Assembly: GCF_017745275.1 (NCBI RefSeq)
Contig: NZ_JAGHZS010000010.1
Coordinates: 62,001 to 126,000 of the forward strand
Direction: 5' to 3'
Length of the DNA: 64,000 bases
From: Chitinophaga sp.
GTDB taxonomy: Bacteria; Bacteroidota; Bacteroidia; Chitinophagales; Chitinophagaceae
Part shown: piece after piece, positions 1-8,828 of the stretch
Layout of the letters: every line of letters begins with the position of its first letter
How positions within the stretch are numbered: position 1 is the first letter of the stretch
The notes under the pieces: generated by a model
The model's database searches: none
The model's input: only the letters and a program-made list of their open reading frames with translations
Told to the model about the DNA's origin: nothing
Position numbers and translations under genes: made by a program

Positions 1-3
1 ATA

Positions 4-2931
4 CTATACCAGACTGTTATACAATATCTCTACCGGATGCAAGGCTTTCACGCCGGTACCATCTTTTACCTGGTGCCTGCAACTGGTGCCAGGCGCGGCA
101 ATAATAGTGCCCTCCGCCGCATTGCGCACGGCCGGAAATAATACCATTTCACCAATTTGCATACTCAGGTCGTAGTGTTCTTTTTCGTAGCCAAAAGAGC
201 CCGCCATACCGCAGCAACCGGAAGGGATTACCTCTACGGAATAGTTCTGTGGCAGCGATAACATCTTTTTGCTGTGCAGTGCAGACGACAACGCCTTCTG
301 CTGACAGTGGCCATGCAGCTTAATATGTTGTTTGTTGCTGGTAAATTGTGCGGCTGTGATATGTCCTTTATCTGCTTCCGCGGCCAGGAACTCATCAATC
401 AGGAATACATGCTTCGCCAGTGCTTTGGCTTGTGTACGCAGATTTTCCCGCACCAGGTCCGGGTATTCGTCACGGAAGCTCAGGATGGCAGAGGGTTCTA
501 CACCCAACAGCGGAACGTTATCGTTGATAACGTTGCTGAATATACGAACATTGTTTTCTGCATAATCCCTTGCTTTCCGGAGCAGTCCTTTCGACATATA
601 AGCGCGGGCGCTTTCCGGGTGGTCGATCATTTGTACGTCGTAGCCCAGGCGGTGCAACAGTTGCACCGCTTTGATACCAATAGCGGTATCGTTATAATTG
701 GTGAACTCGTCACAGAAAAGGTACACTTTTTTGTTACCGGCAGCGCCTTGTTTTTCCTTCGGCCATTTTTCGTTGAACCATTTCCGTAAGGTGGTGCTGT
801 AAAGGCCAGGCAATGAGCGTTTGGCGGCAAAGCCGGAGAACTTACGGATGATGCTTCCCGTGAAGTTGTTATTGATCATTGCATTATATACCCCTGGCGC
901 AATGGCGGCCAGTGCAGATAATTTGGAGTAATTGCCGATCATTTTTGCGCGCAGCGGTACACCGTTGGCATCGTAGTAATGCTGCAGGAATTCCATTTTC
1001 AGTTTGGCCATATCCACGTTGGACGGACATTCCGATTTACATCCTTTACATGCCAGGCACAGATCCAGTACATCATAAATTTCTTTATGATCGAAGCGGT
1101 TTTCTTTGGGGCTATGTGTCAGGAATTCGCGGAGGATGTTGGCCCTGGCGCGGGTGGTATCTTTTTCATTCCGGGTAGCCATGTAGCTGGGGCACATGGT
1201 ACCACCACTCAGTTGCGTTTTGCGGCAGTCGCCGGAACCGTTGCACTGTTCGGCATGTTGCAGCATGGTTTGCTGTGGGAAATGGAAAATAGTATTGATG
1301 GCCGGCACCTTTTGTCCCGGTTCGTAGCGCAGCATGCTGTTCATAGACGGTGTGTCTACGATTTTGTTGGGATTGAAAATGTTTTCAGGGTCCCAGGTAT
1401 ATTTAATTTGCCGCAGCAGTTCGTAGTTTTTGTCGCCCACCATCTGTTTAATAAACTCGCCGCGCAGCCTGCCATCGCCGTGTTCACCGCTGAGAGAGCC
1501 ATGATACTTTTTAACGAGGGTGGCAATTTCTTCGGCAATTTTACGGAACAAATGGTTGCCTTCTTCCGTTTTCAGGTTGATGATCGGGCGCAGGTGTATT
1601 TCACCACTGCCGGCGTGGGCGTAGTGAACGGCGTAGAGATTATATTGTTTGAGGATGTTGTTGAAGTCGCGGATAAAGTCTGGTAAATCTTCCACTGCTA
1701 CGGCGGTATCTTCAATTACCGGTACGGCTTTTTCATCGCCGGGCAGGTTACTGAGCAGGCCCAGACCAGCTTTACGGAGTGCCCATATTTTTTTACTGTC
1801 GTCGCCAAAGAGGAGCGGGAAGTGGTATCCCAGTCCGGCGGCGCGCAGCGTGGCTTCCAGCCTGCCGGCGATCTCCACTACTTCTTCGCGGGTATTGCGG
1901 CAAAACTCTACTACCAGGATGGCACCGGGATCGCCTTGTACGAAGAAACGGTTTTTACTTTGTTCGATGTTGTCTTTGGTACATTCCAGGATGTAGTGGT
2001 CAATCAGTTCGCTGGCGCTGGGTTTGTATTCCATCACCAGGATGTTGGCGCGGAGCGACTCATCAACATTATTGAAGTGGATGCACACCAGCCCTGTTTC
2101 TTTTGGAGGTAGGGGATCTACATGCAGTTTTATTTCTGTGAGAAAGGCCAGGGTTCCTTCAGAGCCGGCGATCAGTTTACAGAAGTTAAAGTCTTCTGTA
2201 CCAGCGGTGAAAGGGTTGGTTTCCAGCAGCATGTCTACCGCATAGCCGGTATTGCGGCGGGGAATGCTTTTCTTGGGAAACTCTTTCCTGATTTCACTTT
2301 GGTAGTTATGATTGCTAAGGGTGCTCCGGATTTGCTGATAGATCTTTGTTTCCAGCGTATCGGGGCCTTCGCATTTCCGGTGGAAGGTGTCGGCATCCAT
2401 GCTGCCGAAGGTCACTTCTTCGCCGTTACTCAGCAGGGCTTTTACTTCCAGCAGGTGTTCGCGGGTACTGCCATATACCACGGAATTGGAGCCGCAGGAG
2501 TTGTTGCCCACCATTCCGCCTATCATGGCGCGGTTGGCGGTGGAAGTTTCCGGACCGAAATAGAGGCCGTGTGGTTTGAGGAACATATTCAGTTCATCGC
2601 GGATCACACCGGGTTGTACGCGTACCCAGCCTTCTTCTTTATTCAGTTCTAATATATTGGTAAAGGTGCGGGATACGTCGGTAATGATGCCGTTTCCCAC
2701 TACCTGTCCGGCTAACGAAGTACCGGCGGTACGGGGTATGAGCGACGTTTTATTTTCCCGTGCAAAGCTGATCAGTGTTTTCAGATCATCGATATGCTGT
2801 GGAATAGCTACTGCCAGCGGCATTTCACGGTATGCCGACGCATCAGTGGCATAGAGTGTTCGCATGGTATCGTCTGTATAAAGCTTGCCTTCCAGTTGCT
2901 GGGCCAATTGCTCTAGCTTGTCGCGCATCAT
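4..2931 (-). CDS. FAD-linked oxidase fused to Fe-S (GlpC-like) domain
   Basis: A 975-residue fusion. The N-terminal part (about residues 30-530) is an FAD-binding PCMH domain plus FAD-oxidase C domain of the D-lactate/glycolate dehydrogenase (GlcD) type. A ferredoxin-like region follows, with cysteine clusters near residue 565 and near 620-640 (CLACKGCKSECP). The C-terminal half resembles the CCG domain of GlcF/GlpC, with GCCGMAGSFG near 905. Known members oxidise a 2-hydroxy acid such as D-lactate and pass electrons to the membrane quinone pool; the substrate here is an inference. The gene starts ATGATG, so the first or second Met could be used. It is complete, its stop lying at the window edge. 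The next gene upstream is the DUF72 gene on the same strand, about 100 bp away. Confidence 0.9.
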   Translation of the reverse strand: MMRDKLEQLAQQLEGKLYTDDTMRTLYATDASAYREMPLAVAIPQHIDDLKTLISFARENKTSLIPRTAGTSLAGQVVGNGIITDVSRTFTNILELNKEEGWVRVQPGVIRDELNMFLKPHGLYFGPETSTANRAMIGGMVGNNSCGSNSVVYGSTREHLLEVKALLSNGEEVTFGSMDADTFHRKCEGPDTLETKIYQQIRSTLSNHNYQSEIRKEFPKKSIPRRNTGYAVDMLLETNPFTAGTEDFNFCKLIAGSEGTLAFLTEIKLHVDPLPPKETGLVCIHFNNVDESLRANILVMEYKPSASELIDHYILECTKDNIEQSKNRFFVQGDPGAILVVEFCRNTREEVVEIAGRLEATLRAAGLGYHFPLLFGDDSKKIWALRKAGLGLLSNLPGDEKAVPVIEDTAVAVEDLPDFIRDFNNILKQYNLYAVHYAHAGSGEIHLRPIINLKTEEGNHLFRKIAEEIATLVKKYHGSLSGEHGDGRLRGEFIKQMVGDKNYELLRQIKYTWDPENIFNPNKIVDTPSMNSMLRYEPGQKVPAINTIFHFPQQTMLQHAEQCNGSGDCRKTQLSGGTMCPSYMATRNEKDTTRARANILREFLTHSPKENRFDHKEIYDVLDLCLACKGCKSECPSNVDMAKLKMEFLQHYYDANGVPLRAKMIGNYSKLSALAAIAPGVYNAMINNNFTGSIIRKFSGFAAKRSLPGLYSTTLRKWFNEKWPKEKQGAAGNKKVYLFCDEFTNYNDTAIGIKAVQLLHRLGYDVQMIDHPESARAYMSKGLLRKARDYAENNVRIFSNVINDNVPLLGVEPSAILSFRDEYPDLVRENLRTQAKALAKHVFLIDEFLAAEADKGHITAAQFTSNKQHIKLHGHCQQKALSSALHSKKMLSLPQNYSVEVIPSGCCGMAGSFGYEKEHYDLSMQIGEMVLFPAVRNAAEGTIIAAPGTSCRHQVKDGTGVKALHPVEILYNSLV

Positions 2932-3033
2932 TTTATGTACCGGTTTTGAAAGGGCGAAATTAATATTTCAGTCCGGCTTTTTTCGGTTTTTTCTCCCGCA
3001 AAGGCGCAAAAGGGGGAAAGATGCAAAGGGTGT

Positions 3034-4173
3034 TTATTTTTTGGCCACTTTGCTGCTTTTGGCTTTGGCAGGCACTTTCACTGGTTCGCCCTTAGCCGCT
3101 TTGCTGCTTTGGGCTTTGGCAGGCGCTTTAGCAGGTTCGCCCTTAGCTGCTTTGCTACTTTTGGCTTTGGCAGGCGCTTTCACAGGTTCGCTTTTAGCCG
3201 CTTTGCTGCTTTTGTCTTTGGCAGGCGCTTTCGCAGGTTCGCTCTTAGCTGCTTTGCTACTTTGCGTCTTTGCGGGCGCTTCCCCGGTCACAAACACCGG
3301 CTTCTTTACTGGTATACCGCATACCGCCTCGAATTTTTCCGTCATATACAGCGCCAGTTCCGGCGAAGTAGCCTCATCATGCATGTGCATGAAAAAATAC
3401 ACTTCTTCCAAACCGTTGTCCAACCAGTATTTGATACGGTTGGCCCAGTCGTCGATACGGGTATAATCCGTTGGGTGCAGGCTGTTGCCCACAAAACGGA
3501 TAAATATTTTAGGAACGGTTAAGTGCATGTGGGCAATATCTCTGCGGCCGGCAGTGTCGGTAATAATGGCGCCAACATTAAGCTCCAGCAGTTTATCGAA
3601 TAGTTCTATCCGTACCGCTTCATCTTCAAACCATTGCGGGTGGCGTAATTCCACGAAAAACTGGAGGTCCTTCGGCAGGGAAGCCAGGTACTGGTATAAG
3701 TTATCCCGCCTGGCAGGGCTAAACTTGTCGCTTAATTGCAGGAAGATAGGTCCCAGGTGCTCTCCGAACGTCAGTACGCCCTCCAGGAAGGACGTGGTTT
3801 TATCGCCTGCATTGATCAGGGTGCTGAAATGGCTGATGCTTTGAGGTACCTTGGGGCAAAACTTAAAATCCATCCCGGCGGCTTTGGCGTCCCATTTGGC
3901 AATGGTGGGAGGGCCATAGATCTGGTAATGGGTAGCGTTGAGCTCTATGCTGTTGAAGTGTTTCACATACTCGCCCAGGAAGTCGGCTTCTTTGGTGCCT
4001 TTGGGATAAATTTTCCCGATCCATTCTTTACGGCCCCATTTAGCGCAGCCCAGCCAGGCCTGGGGATTTTTTACCCGCTTGCCTTTTAATACCTTCTTAT
4101 TAAATACAGGTTCGGCAGGCAGCTTAAAGTCGATCTCTGATAGTTCAGGAGTAGAAACGCGACCAAAATCCAT
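3034..4173 (-). CDS. DUF72 (YecE-like) protein with Lys/Ala-rich repeat tail
   Basis: The first ~300 residues are a DUF72 TIM-barrel domain: WLGCAKWGRKEWIGKIYP near the start, FNSIELNATHYQ, a FVELRHPQW segment and YFFMHMHDE near the end. DUF72 has no firmly established activity. The last ~82 residues are unusual for the family: a low-complexity tail of 17-residue units (AKAKSSKAAKGEPAKAP type) resembling histone-H1/AlgP tails. I infer possible nucleic-acid or polyanion binding by the tail. I prefer the Met at 4173 (MDFGRVSTP); an in-frame ATG at 4206 would add 11 residues. The 5' end faces glgA across a large palindrome. Confidence 0.85.
   Translation of the reverse strand: MDFGRVSTPELSEIDFKLPAEPVFNKKVLKGKRVKNPQAWLGCAKWGRKEWIGKIYPKGTKEADFLGEYVKHFNSIELNATHYQIYGPPTIAKWDAKAAGMDFKFCPKVPQSISHFSTLINAGDKTTSFLEGVLTFGEHLGPIFLQLSDKFSPARRDNLYQYLASLPKDLQFFVELRHPQWFEDEAVRIELFDKLLELNVGAIITDTAGRRDIAHMHLTVPKIFIRFVGNSLHPTDYTRIDDWANRIKYWLDNGLEEVYFFMHMHDEATSPELALYMTEKFEAVCGIPVKKPVFVTGEAPAKTQSSKAAKSEPAKAPAKDKSSKAAKSEPVKAPAKAKSSKAAKGEPAKAPAKAQSSKAAKGEPVKVPAKAKSSKVAKK
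3037..3285 (-). repeat. 51-bp coding minisatellite (H1-like tail)
   Basis: Four 51-bp units and a partial fifth, inside the DUF72 gene. Each encodes 17 residues with SSKAAK and EPAKAP or EPVKAP. Differences between units are mostly single substitutions (K/Q/D, A/V, S/G). In-frame units of this type expand and contract by slippage, so copy number may vary between strains. Confidence 0.85.
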
Positions 4174-4221
4174 AACTGGTATGTTTAGAGGATGAACACA
4201 TGACAATAGTGATTACAAATA

Positions 4222-4437
4222 TATAAAGCATAAAGCAGAAAGCAGAAAGCAAAAAGCTATTGTAGCGGATGATTGAAGCGAATGATGAATGCGGATGAGC
4301 GGAGCGGATTTCCCCGATTAGATTGATTATGCCGATTATCAGCTTATATTTCCCTAAATCCTGCCCACAAACAAAAATTCGCTCCAATCATCCGCTACAA
4401 TAGCTTTTTGCTTTATGCTTTCTGCTTTCTGCTCTAT
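4222..4437. repeat. Long palindrome A (GCNNAAA class) in divergent region
   Basis: Arms of about 60 bp (4222-4283 and 4377-4437) around a ~93-bp loop. Each arm has heptads GCATAAA, GCAGAAA, GCAGAAA, GCAAAAA followed by GCTATTGTAGCGGATGATTG and AGCGAAT; the order of the GCATAAA heptad differs between arms. The element fills most of the space between the divergently oriented DUF72 and glgA genes, so it lies upstream of both and is not at a gene end. Confidence 0.9.
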
Positions 4438-4512
4438 AAAATAAATTCTGCCTGTCCCTTTGTTTTCTTGTTTTTACACTTTAACTTAATAAAGCATTAT
4501 CAATTATTTAGC

Positions 4513-5928
4513 ATGGAGATTTTACACATTAGCGCGGAATGTTACCCGGTAGCCAAGGTAGGCGGACTAGGTGATGTGGTGGGAGCTTTGCCCAAATATC
4601 AGCACCAGTTAGGAAATTTTGCCAAAGTAGTGGTTCCTGCTTACCGGACCAAATATTATGATACCCATGAATTCGACGTGGTGCACCAGGCGGGCATGTG
4701 GCTGGGACACAACTGGTATCATTTCAATGTATTGAAAGAACGCAGCAATGAGCTGGGATTTGACCTGTATCTTGTGGATATTCCCGGCCTGCTCGACACT
4801 CCGGGCGTATATGGATACCCCAACGATACCGAACGTTTCCTGGCCTTCCAGGTGGCGGTGCTGGACTGGATCAACGAATGGCAGCACCAGCCGGATGTGA
4901 TCCATTGCCATGACCATCATACAGGGTTGATCCCTTTCCTGATGAGCTATGGTTATAAATATGGCCGCTTAAAAGAGATCCCTTCGGTACTAACTATTCA
5001 CAATGCTCAATACCAGGGCCAGTTTGGATGGGATAAGCTATACCTGATCCCTTCTTTCGACCTGTGGAAGTCCGGTCTGCTGGACTGGGGCGGTGCCATT
5101 AACCCGCTGGCCGCGGCTATCAAATGCGCATGGCGGGTTACCACAGTATCTCCCGGTTATATGGAGGAACTGTTTGGCAATGCCAATGGTCTCGAAAGTC
5201 TCATTAGCCAGGAAAAGGCCAAGATGGTAGGCATTTTGAACGGCATTGATACGCAGGTGTGGGACCCCGCTTCAGATCATATGCTGGTGCAAAACTATGA
5301 TGAGGATACCGTGGATGCCGGCAAAAAGGAAAACAAGCAACGCCTCTGCGAGCGCTTCGGGCTGGATGCTTCCTTACCGCTGATTGCCTTCATTGGCCGG
5401 TTGGTGGGCGACAAAGGCGCCGACCTGCTGCCCGAAATCATTGGTCGCTCGCTTCATGAGCTGCCGGGAGAAGTCAACTTCCTGGTATTGGGGAGCGGCG
5501 AACCACATATTGAGTGGTCGTTGCAACAAACCCGCCAGGTGGTAAGCTATGGTTTTAATGTACACATCGGTTATGACGAATCGTTATCCCATTTAATTTA
5601 TGCGGGCAGCGATTTCCTGCTCATGCCTTCCCGGGTAGAGCCCTGCGGGCTGAATCAAATGTATGCCCTGCGCTATGGTACTGTGCCAATGGTACGCAGT
5701 ACAGGTGGTCTGAAAGACACGGTGGTCGACTTTGGAGATAAGGATGGTGTAGGCATCCGTTTCAATCATGCCGGCGTCTGGGATGTTTGTTACTCTGTAA
5801 AAAGAGCCATCGAGTTGTACCAGGATCCCCATCACCTCGCCGAAGTACGTTTAAGAGGCATGAACATTGATCATTCCTGGGGTAGTGCAGCACAGCACTA
5901 TATCGACATGTACAACAGTATGAAATAG
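4513..5928 (+). CDS. glgA: Glycogen synthase (GT5)
   Basis: A 471-residue ADP-glucose:glycogen glucosyltransferase. The N-terminal substrate loop KVGGLGDVVGALP (Lys15) and the C-terminal motif EPCGLNQMYALRYGT (near residue 375) are diagnostic of bacterial GT5 enzymes. Length is normal for the family. The open frame extends to 4408, but that leader encodes a non-homologous stretch read from the palindrome; ATG 4513 gives the canonical start MEILHISAECYP. It is followed 43 bp later by glgC, which makes its substrate, so the two form an operon. No branching enzyme gene (glgB) is present in the window. Confidence 0.95.
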   Translation: MEILHISAECYPVAKVGGLGDVVGALPKYQHQLGNFAKVVVPAYRTKYYDTHEFDVVHQAGMWLGHNWYHFNVLKERSNELGFDLYLVDIPGLLDTPGVYGYPNDTERFLAFQVAVLDWINEWQHQPDVIHCHDHHTGLIPFLMSYGYKYGRLKEIPSVLTIHNAQYQGQFGWDKLYLIPSFDLWKSGLLDWGGAINPLAAAIKCAWRVTTVSPGYMEELFGNANGLESLISQEKAKMVGILNGIDTQVWDPASDHMLVQNYDEDTVDAGKKENKQRLCERFGLDASLPLIAFIGRLVGDKGADLLPEIIGRSLHELPGEVNFLVLGSGEPHIEWSLQQTRQVVSYGFNVHIGYDESLSHLIYAGSDFLLMPSRVEPCGLNQMYALRYGTVPMVRSTGGLKDTVVDFGDKDGVGIRFNHAGVWDVCYSVKRAIELYQDPHHLAEVRLRGMNIDHSWGSAAQHYIDMYNSMK

Positions 5929-5971
5929 TTTAGAATATTGAATGATGAAACATTAAAAACCAATTCCCATT

Positions 5972-7243
5972 ATGACTAACGATGTAATATCCATTATTCT
6001 CGGAGGAGGGGCCGGCACCCGCCTGTATCCGCTTACCCGTCGCCGTTCCAAGCCAGCGGTGCCATTGGCCGGTAAATACAGATTGGTGGATATTCCCATC
6101 TCCAATTGTTTGAATGCTGAACTGAACCGCATTTTTGTACTCACGCAGTTCAATTCGGCCTCCCTGAACAAACACATTAAGAACACTTATCACTTCAGCA
6201 ATTTTGATAAGGGTTTTGTAGACATCCTGGCGGCGGAACAAACGCCCGATAATCCCACCTGGTACCAGGGTACCGCAGATGCTGTACGCCAATGTATTCA
6301 TCACATGGAGAACTTCGAGTTTGAGTATGTACTCATCTTATCCGGTGACCAGTTGTACCAGATGGATTTTAAAAAGATGATCCGCCACCATATTGACACC
6401 GGCGCGGAAATATCTATTGCCACTATTCCCGTGAGTGCCAGGGATGCTTCTGATTTTGGGATATTAAAGGAAGATGAGAAAGGCGCTATTGTATCTTTTA
6501 CTGAGAAGCCATCGCAGGCAGTGCTACCGCCGTGGGCATCAGAAGTAAGCGAGGAAATGCAGAAAGAAGGCCGCATTTACCTGGCCAGTATGGGGATCTA
6601 TATCTTTAACCGGAAGGTGCTTTTTGATATGCTCAACGACCAGCCGGAAGCCGCCGACTTTGGTAAACAGCTTATTCCACAGGCCATTGAAGCTAAAAGA
6701 AGAATTTACAGCTACCAGTACGAAGGCTATTGGACAGACATCGGTAACATTGAATCCTTCTTTGAAGCCAATATCGGCCTCACCGATGAAATTCCTTTAT
6801 TTAACCTCTTCGACGAATCACAAACCATCTATTCCAGGGCCAGAATGTTGCCTCCGGCAAAAATTTCCGGCCATATGGAGAAAACAATGATCGCTGATGG
6901 TTGTATTATAATGGCAAACCGTCTTGAAAGAGTGGTGATAGGTATACGTACGCGGATCGGTAAAGGTTCGGAAATCAGTAATGCGTATATCATGGGGAGC
7001 GACTACTACCAAACGCTCGACGAAATCGAAAAGGCAAGAGCAGCCGGACGTCCTACGATGGGCATCGGGGAGAATTGCATCATCAATAACGCCATCATTG
7101 ATAAAAACTGCAGCATCGGGAATGGCGTACACATAAATGGCGGCAAGCATCTGGCCGATGGCGACTTTGAAAAATATACGGTGAAAGACGGCATTGTTGT
7201 TGTTAAAAAAGGCGTGGTCCTGGAAGACGGATTCAGTATTTAA
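5972..7243 (+). CDS. glgC: Glucose-1-phosphate adenylyltransferase
   Basis: A 423-residue ADP-glucose pyrophosphorylase making ADP-glucose from glucose-1-phosphate and ATP for GlgA. The nucleotidyltransferase motif GGGAGTRLYPLT with RSKPAVP lies at residues 10-30, and EGYWTDIGNIESFFEAN near residue 250. The C-terminal part is a left-handed beta-helix with isoleucine-rich hexapeptides. The sequence resembles the cyanobacterial/plant small-subunit type. It lies between glgA (43 bp upstream) and a GH130 gene (13 bp downstream), so the three are probably co-transcribed. Confidence 0.95.
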   Translation: MTNDVISIILGGGAGTRLYPLTRRRSKPAVPLAGKYRLVDIPISNCLNAELNRIFVLTQFNSASLNKHIKNTYHFSNFDKGFVDILAAEQTPDNPTWYQGTADAVRQCIHHMENFEFEYVLILSGDQLYQMDFKKMIRHHIDTGAEISIATIPVSARDASDFGILKEDEKGAIVSFTEKPSQAVLPPWASEVSEEMQKEGRIYLASMGIYIFNRKVLFDMLNDQPEAADFGKQLIPQAIEAKRRIYSYQYEGYWTDIGNIESFFEANIGLTDEIPLFNLFDESQTIYSRARMLPPAKISGHMEKTMIADGCIIMANRLERVVIGIRTRIGKGSEISNAYIMGSDYYQTLDEIEKARAAGRPTMGIGENCIINNAIIDKNCSIGNGVHINGGKHLADGDFEKYTVKDGIVVVKKGVVLEDGFSI

Positions 7244-7256
7244 CAAAACGTAAAAC

Positions 7257-8726
7257 ATGCGATTGTCAATAGAGCGGAAATCCACTAAGATTTACCCTGA
7301 CCTGAAACGCGTTGTAGCGAGGTTTTTTTTCAACGGTGAGGCCAGGGCCAGATCTATTATCCAACAGGTGGCGACGATGAGCGATGCCGAGGTCGATATA
7401 ACGATCATGCCTATACTCAGAGAATTTTCGCGGCGCCACCGGAATATTACCCGGATTTTCGAAAGACACGCAGACCGGCTACGGCACTTGTTCCCCAGCC
7501 TGCAGATTGATTACGACGATTGGTCACGGAAGAGAAAACTACTTACCGGTTCCTTTTTTACCAACGAATATTCTATCGAATCTGCTGCATTCTTCAACCC
7601 TTCTCTGATTGAAGATATAGATCAGAGTGGACTGGAAGAAGGAGAGAAGCGGGTGATCATGAGCTTTCGCGCAGTTGGAGAAGGGCACGTTTCTTCTATT
7701 GCCTTCAGATCCGGGATCGTAGACAAGCACAATGAAATATCCCTGATAGCGCCTGGCAACTACGTGGATGAAGCGGAAATCATCCGCAATTCCATCTACC
7801 AAAAACATACTTTTTTTCAGAACGCGGCATCCATCCGGCTACCTGATTCTGTGATGCAGGAAATACAAAACAGTTTACCAGATCAGTTCGAATACCTGGC
7901 ACTCAAAAAGGTGATCCGGGAAATGCAGCAGCGCTTCCAGGTAGATCACCTGCTGAAGAAAGGCCTGGAGAGAGTCCTCTGGCTGGCCGACTCCTACTAT
8001 GAACTGAATTTTTCACTGGACACGGACCTGTCGGATCGCGTTATTTTCCCTTATTCAGATGCAGAAAGCAGGGGAATAGAAGATGCCCGCTTTGTAAGAT
8101 ATACCAGCGAAAACGGTAACGTTACGTACTACGCAACCTATACTGCGTATGATGGCATCACTATTCAGCCCAAGCTGCTGCAAACAAAGGATTTTTACAA
8201 TTTCAAAATCATGCCCCTGTATGGAGAAGGCGCACAGAACAAGAACCTGGCGCTGTTTCCCCGCAAAATAAACGGCAAATATGTAATGATCTCCCGGATA
8301 GATGGTATTAACGGGTACATCATGTACTCCGATAAAATCAATATCTGGGAGAATCCGCAAATACTGCATACCCCTAAATATGCCTGGGAATTTGTACAGG
8401 TAGGTAACTGCGGTTCCCCGATCGAAACACCAGAGGGATGGCTGGTGATCACCCATGGCGTAGGACCCATGCGTACCTATTGCATTGGTGCCAGCCTGCT
8501 GGACCTGGAAAATCCCAATATAGAAATAGGGCGCCTGCGGGAACCTCTACTGATGCCTAATAAAGATGAGCGCGAAGGATATGTACCCAATGTATTATAC
8601 TCCTGTGGCTCCATGATTCACAACGATGAATTGATTATTCCGTATGGCCTGTCCGACTATGCATCCGGTTTTGCAACGGTCAATCTCGAAAAATTGCTGT
8701 CGCAGATAAAGGCAGACGGAGTATAA
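7257..8726 (+). CDS. GH130-family glycoside phosphorylase/hydrolase
   Basis: A 489-residue protein with GH130 five-bladed propeller motifs: SRGIEDARFV, QVGNCGSPIETPEGWLVITHG and a terminal HNDELIIPYGLSDYA segment. The ~80-residue N-terminal helical extension occurs in some Bacteroidota GH130 proteins. Characterised GH130 enzymes are mainly mannoside phosphorylases, with some hydrolases; the substrate here is not determined. The 13-bp gap after glgC suggests shared transcription and a role linked to storage or mannose-containing glycan. The gene ends a few bases before palindrome B. Confidence 0.85.
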   Translation: MRLSIERKSTKIYPDLKRVVARFFFNGEARARSIIQQVATMSDAEVDITIMPILREFSRRHRNITRIFERHADRLRHLFPSLQIDYDDWSRKRKLLTGSFFTNEYSIESAAFFNPSLIEDIDQSGLEEGEKRVIMSFRAVGEGHVSSIAFRSGIVDKHNEISLIAPGNYVDEAEIIRNSIYQKHTFFQNAASIRLPDSVMQEIQNSLPDQFEYLALKKVIREMQQRFQVDHLLKKGLERVLWLADSYYELNFSLDTDLSDRVIFPYSDAESRGIEDARFVRYTSENGNVTYYATYTAYDGITIQPKLLQTKDFYNFKIMPLYGEGAQNKNLALFPRKINGKYVMISRIDGINGYIMYSDKINIWENPQILHTPKYAWEFVQVGNCGSPIETPEGWLVITHGVGPMRTYCIGASLLDLENPNIEIGRLREPLLMPNKDEREGYVPNVLYSCGSMIHNDELIIPYGLSDYASGFATVNLEKLLSQIKADGV

Positions 8727-8729
8727 GAA

Positions 8730-8828
8730 TAGCTCTTAGCAGTTAGCTTTTAGCAAAATGCAGCGGAGATCATATCATATGGTCTTCGCTGCATTTTGCT
8801 AAAAGCTAAAAGCTAATGGCTAAGAGCT
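8730..8828. repeat. Long palindrome B (GCTAAAA class)
   Basis: Left arm 8731-8765 and right arm 8787-8828 match except for one extra 7-bp unit (GCTAAAA) on the right. It lies at the convergent border of the GH130 gene and the GT4 gene. The right arm overlaps the GT4 3' end and encodes its last residues (LALSH plus stop). Confidence 0.9.

Noticed and set aside
979..1686. 235-residue ORF antisense to the FAD-linked oxidase
   Set aside because: A shadow frame of a clearly coding opposite strand; the same holds for the 304-residue frame antisense to smc (17036-17950).
4145..4387. 80-residue ORF over palindrome A
   Set aside because: Translation of the repeat arm and loop; no protein-like features.
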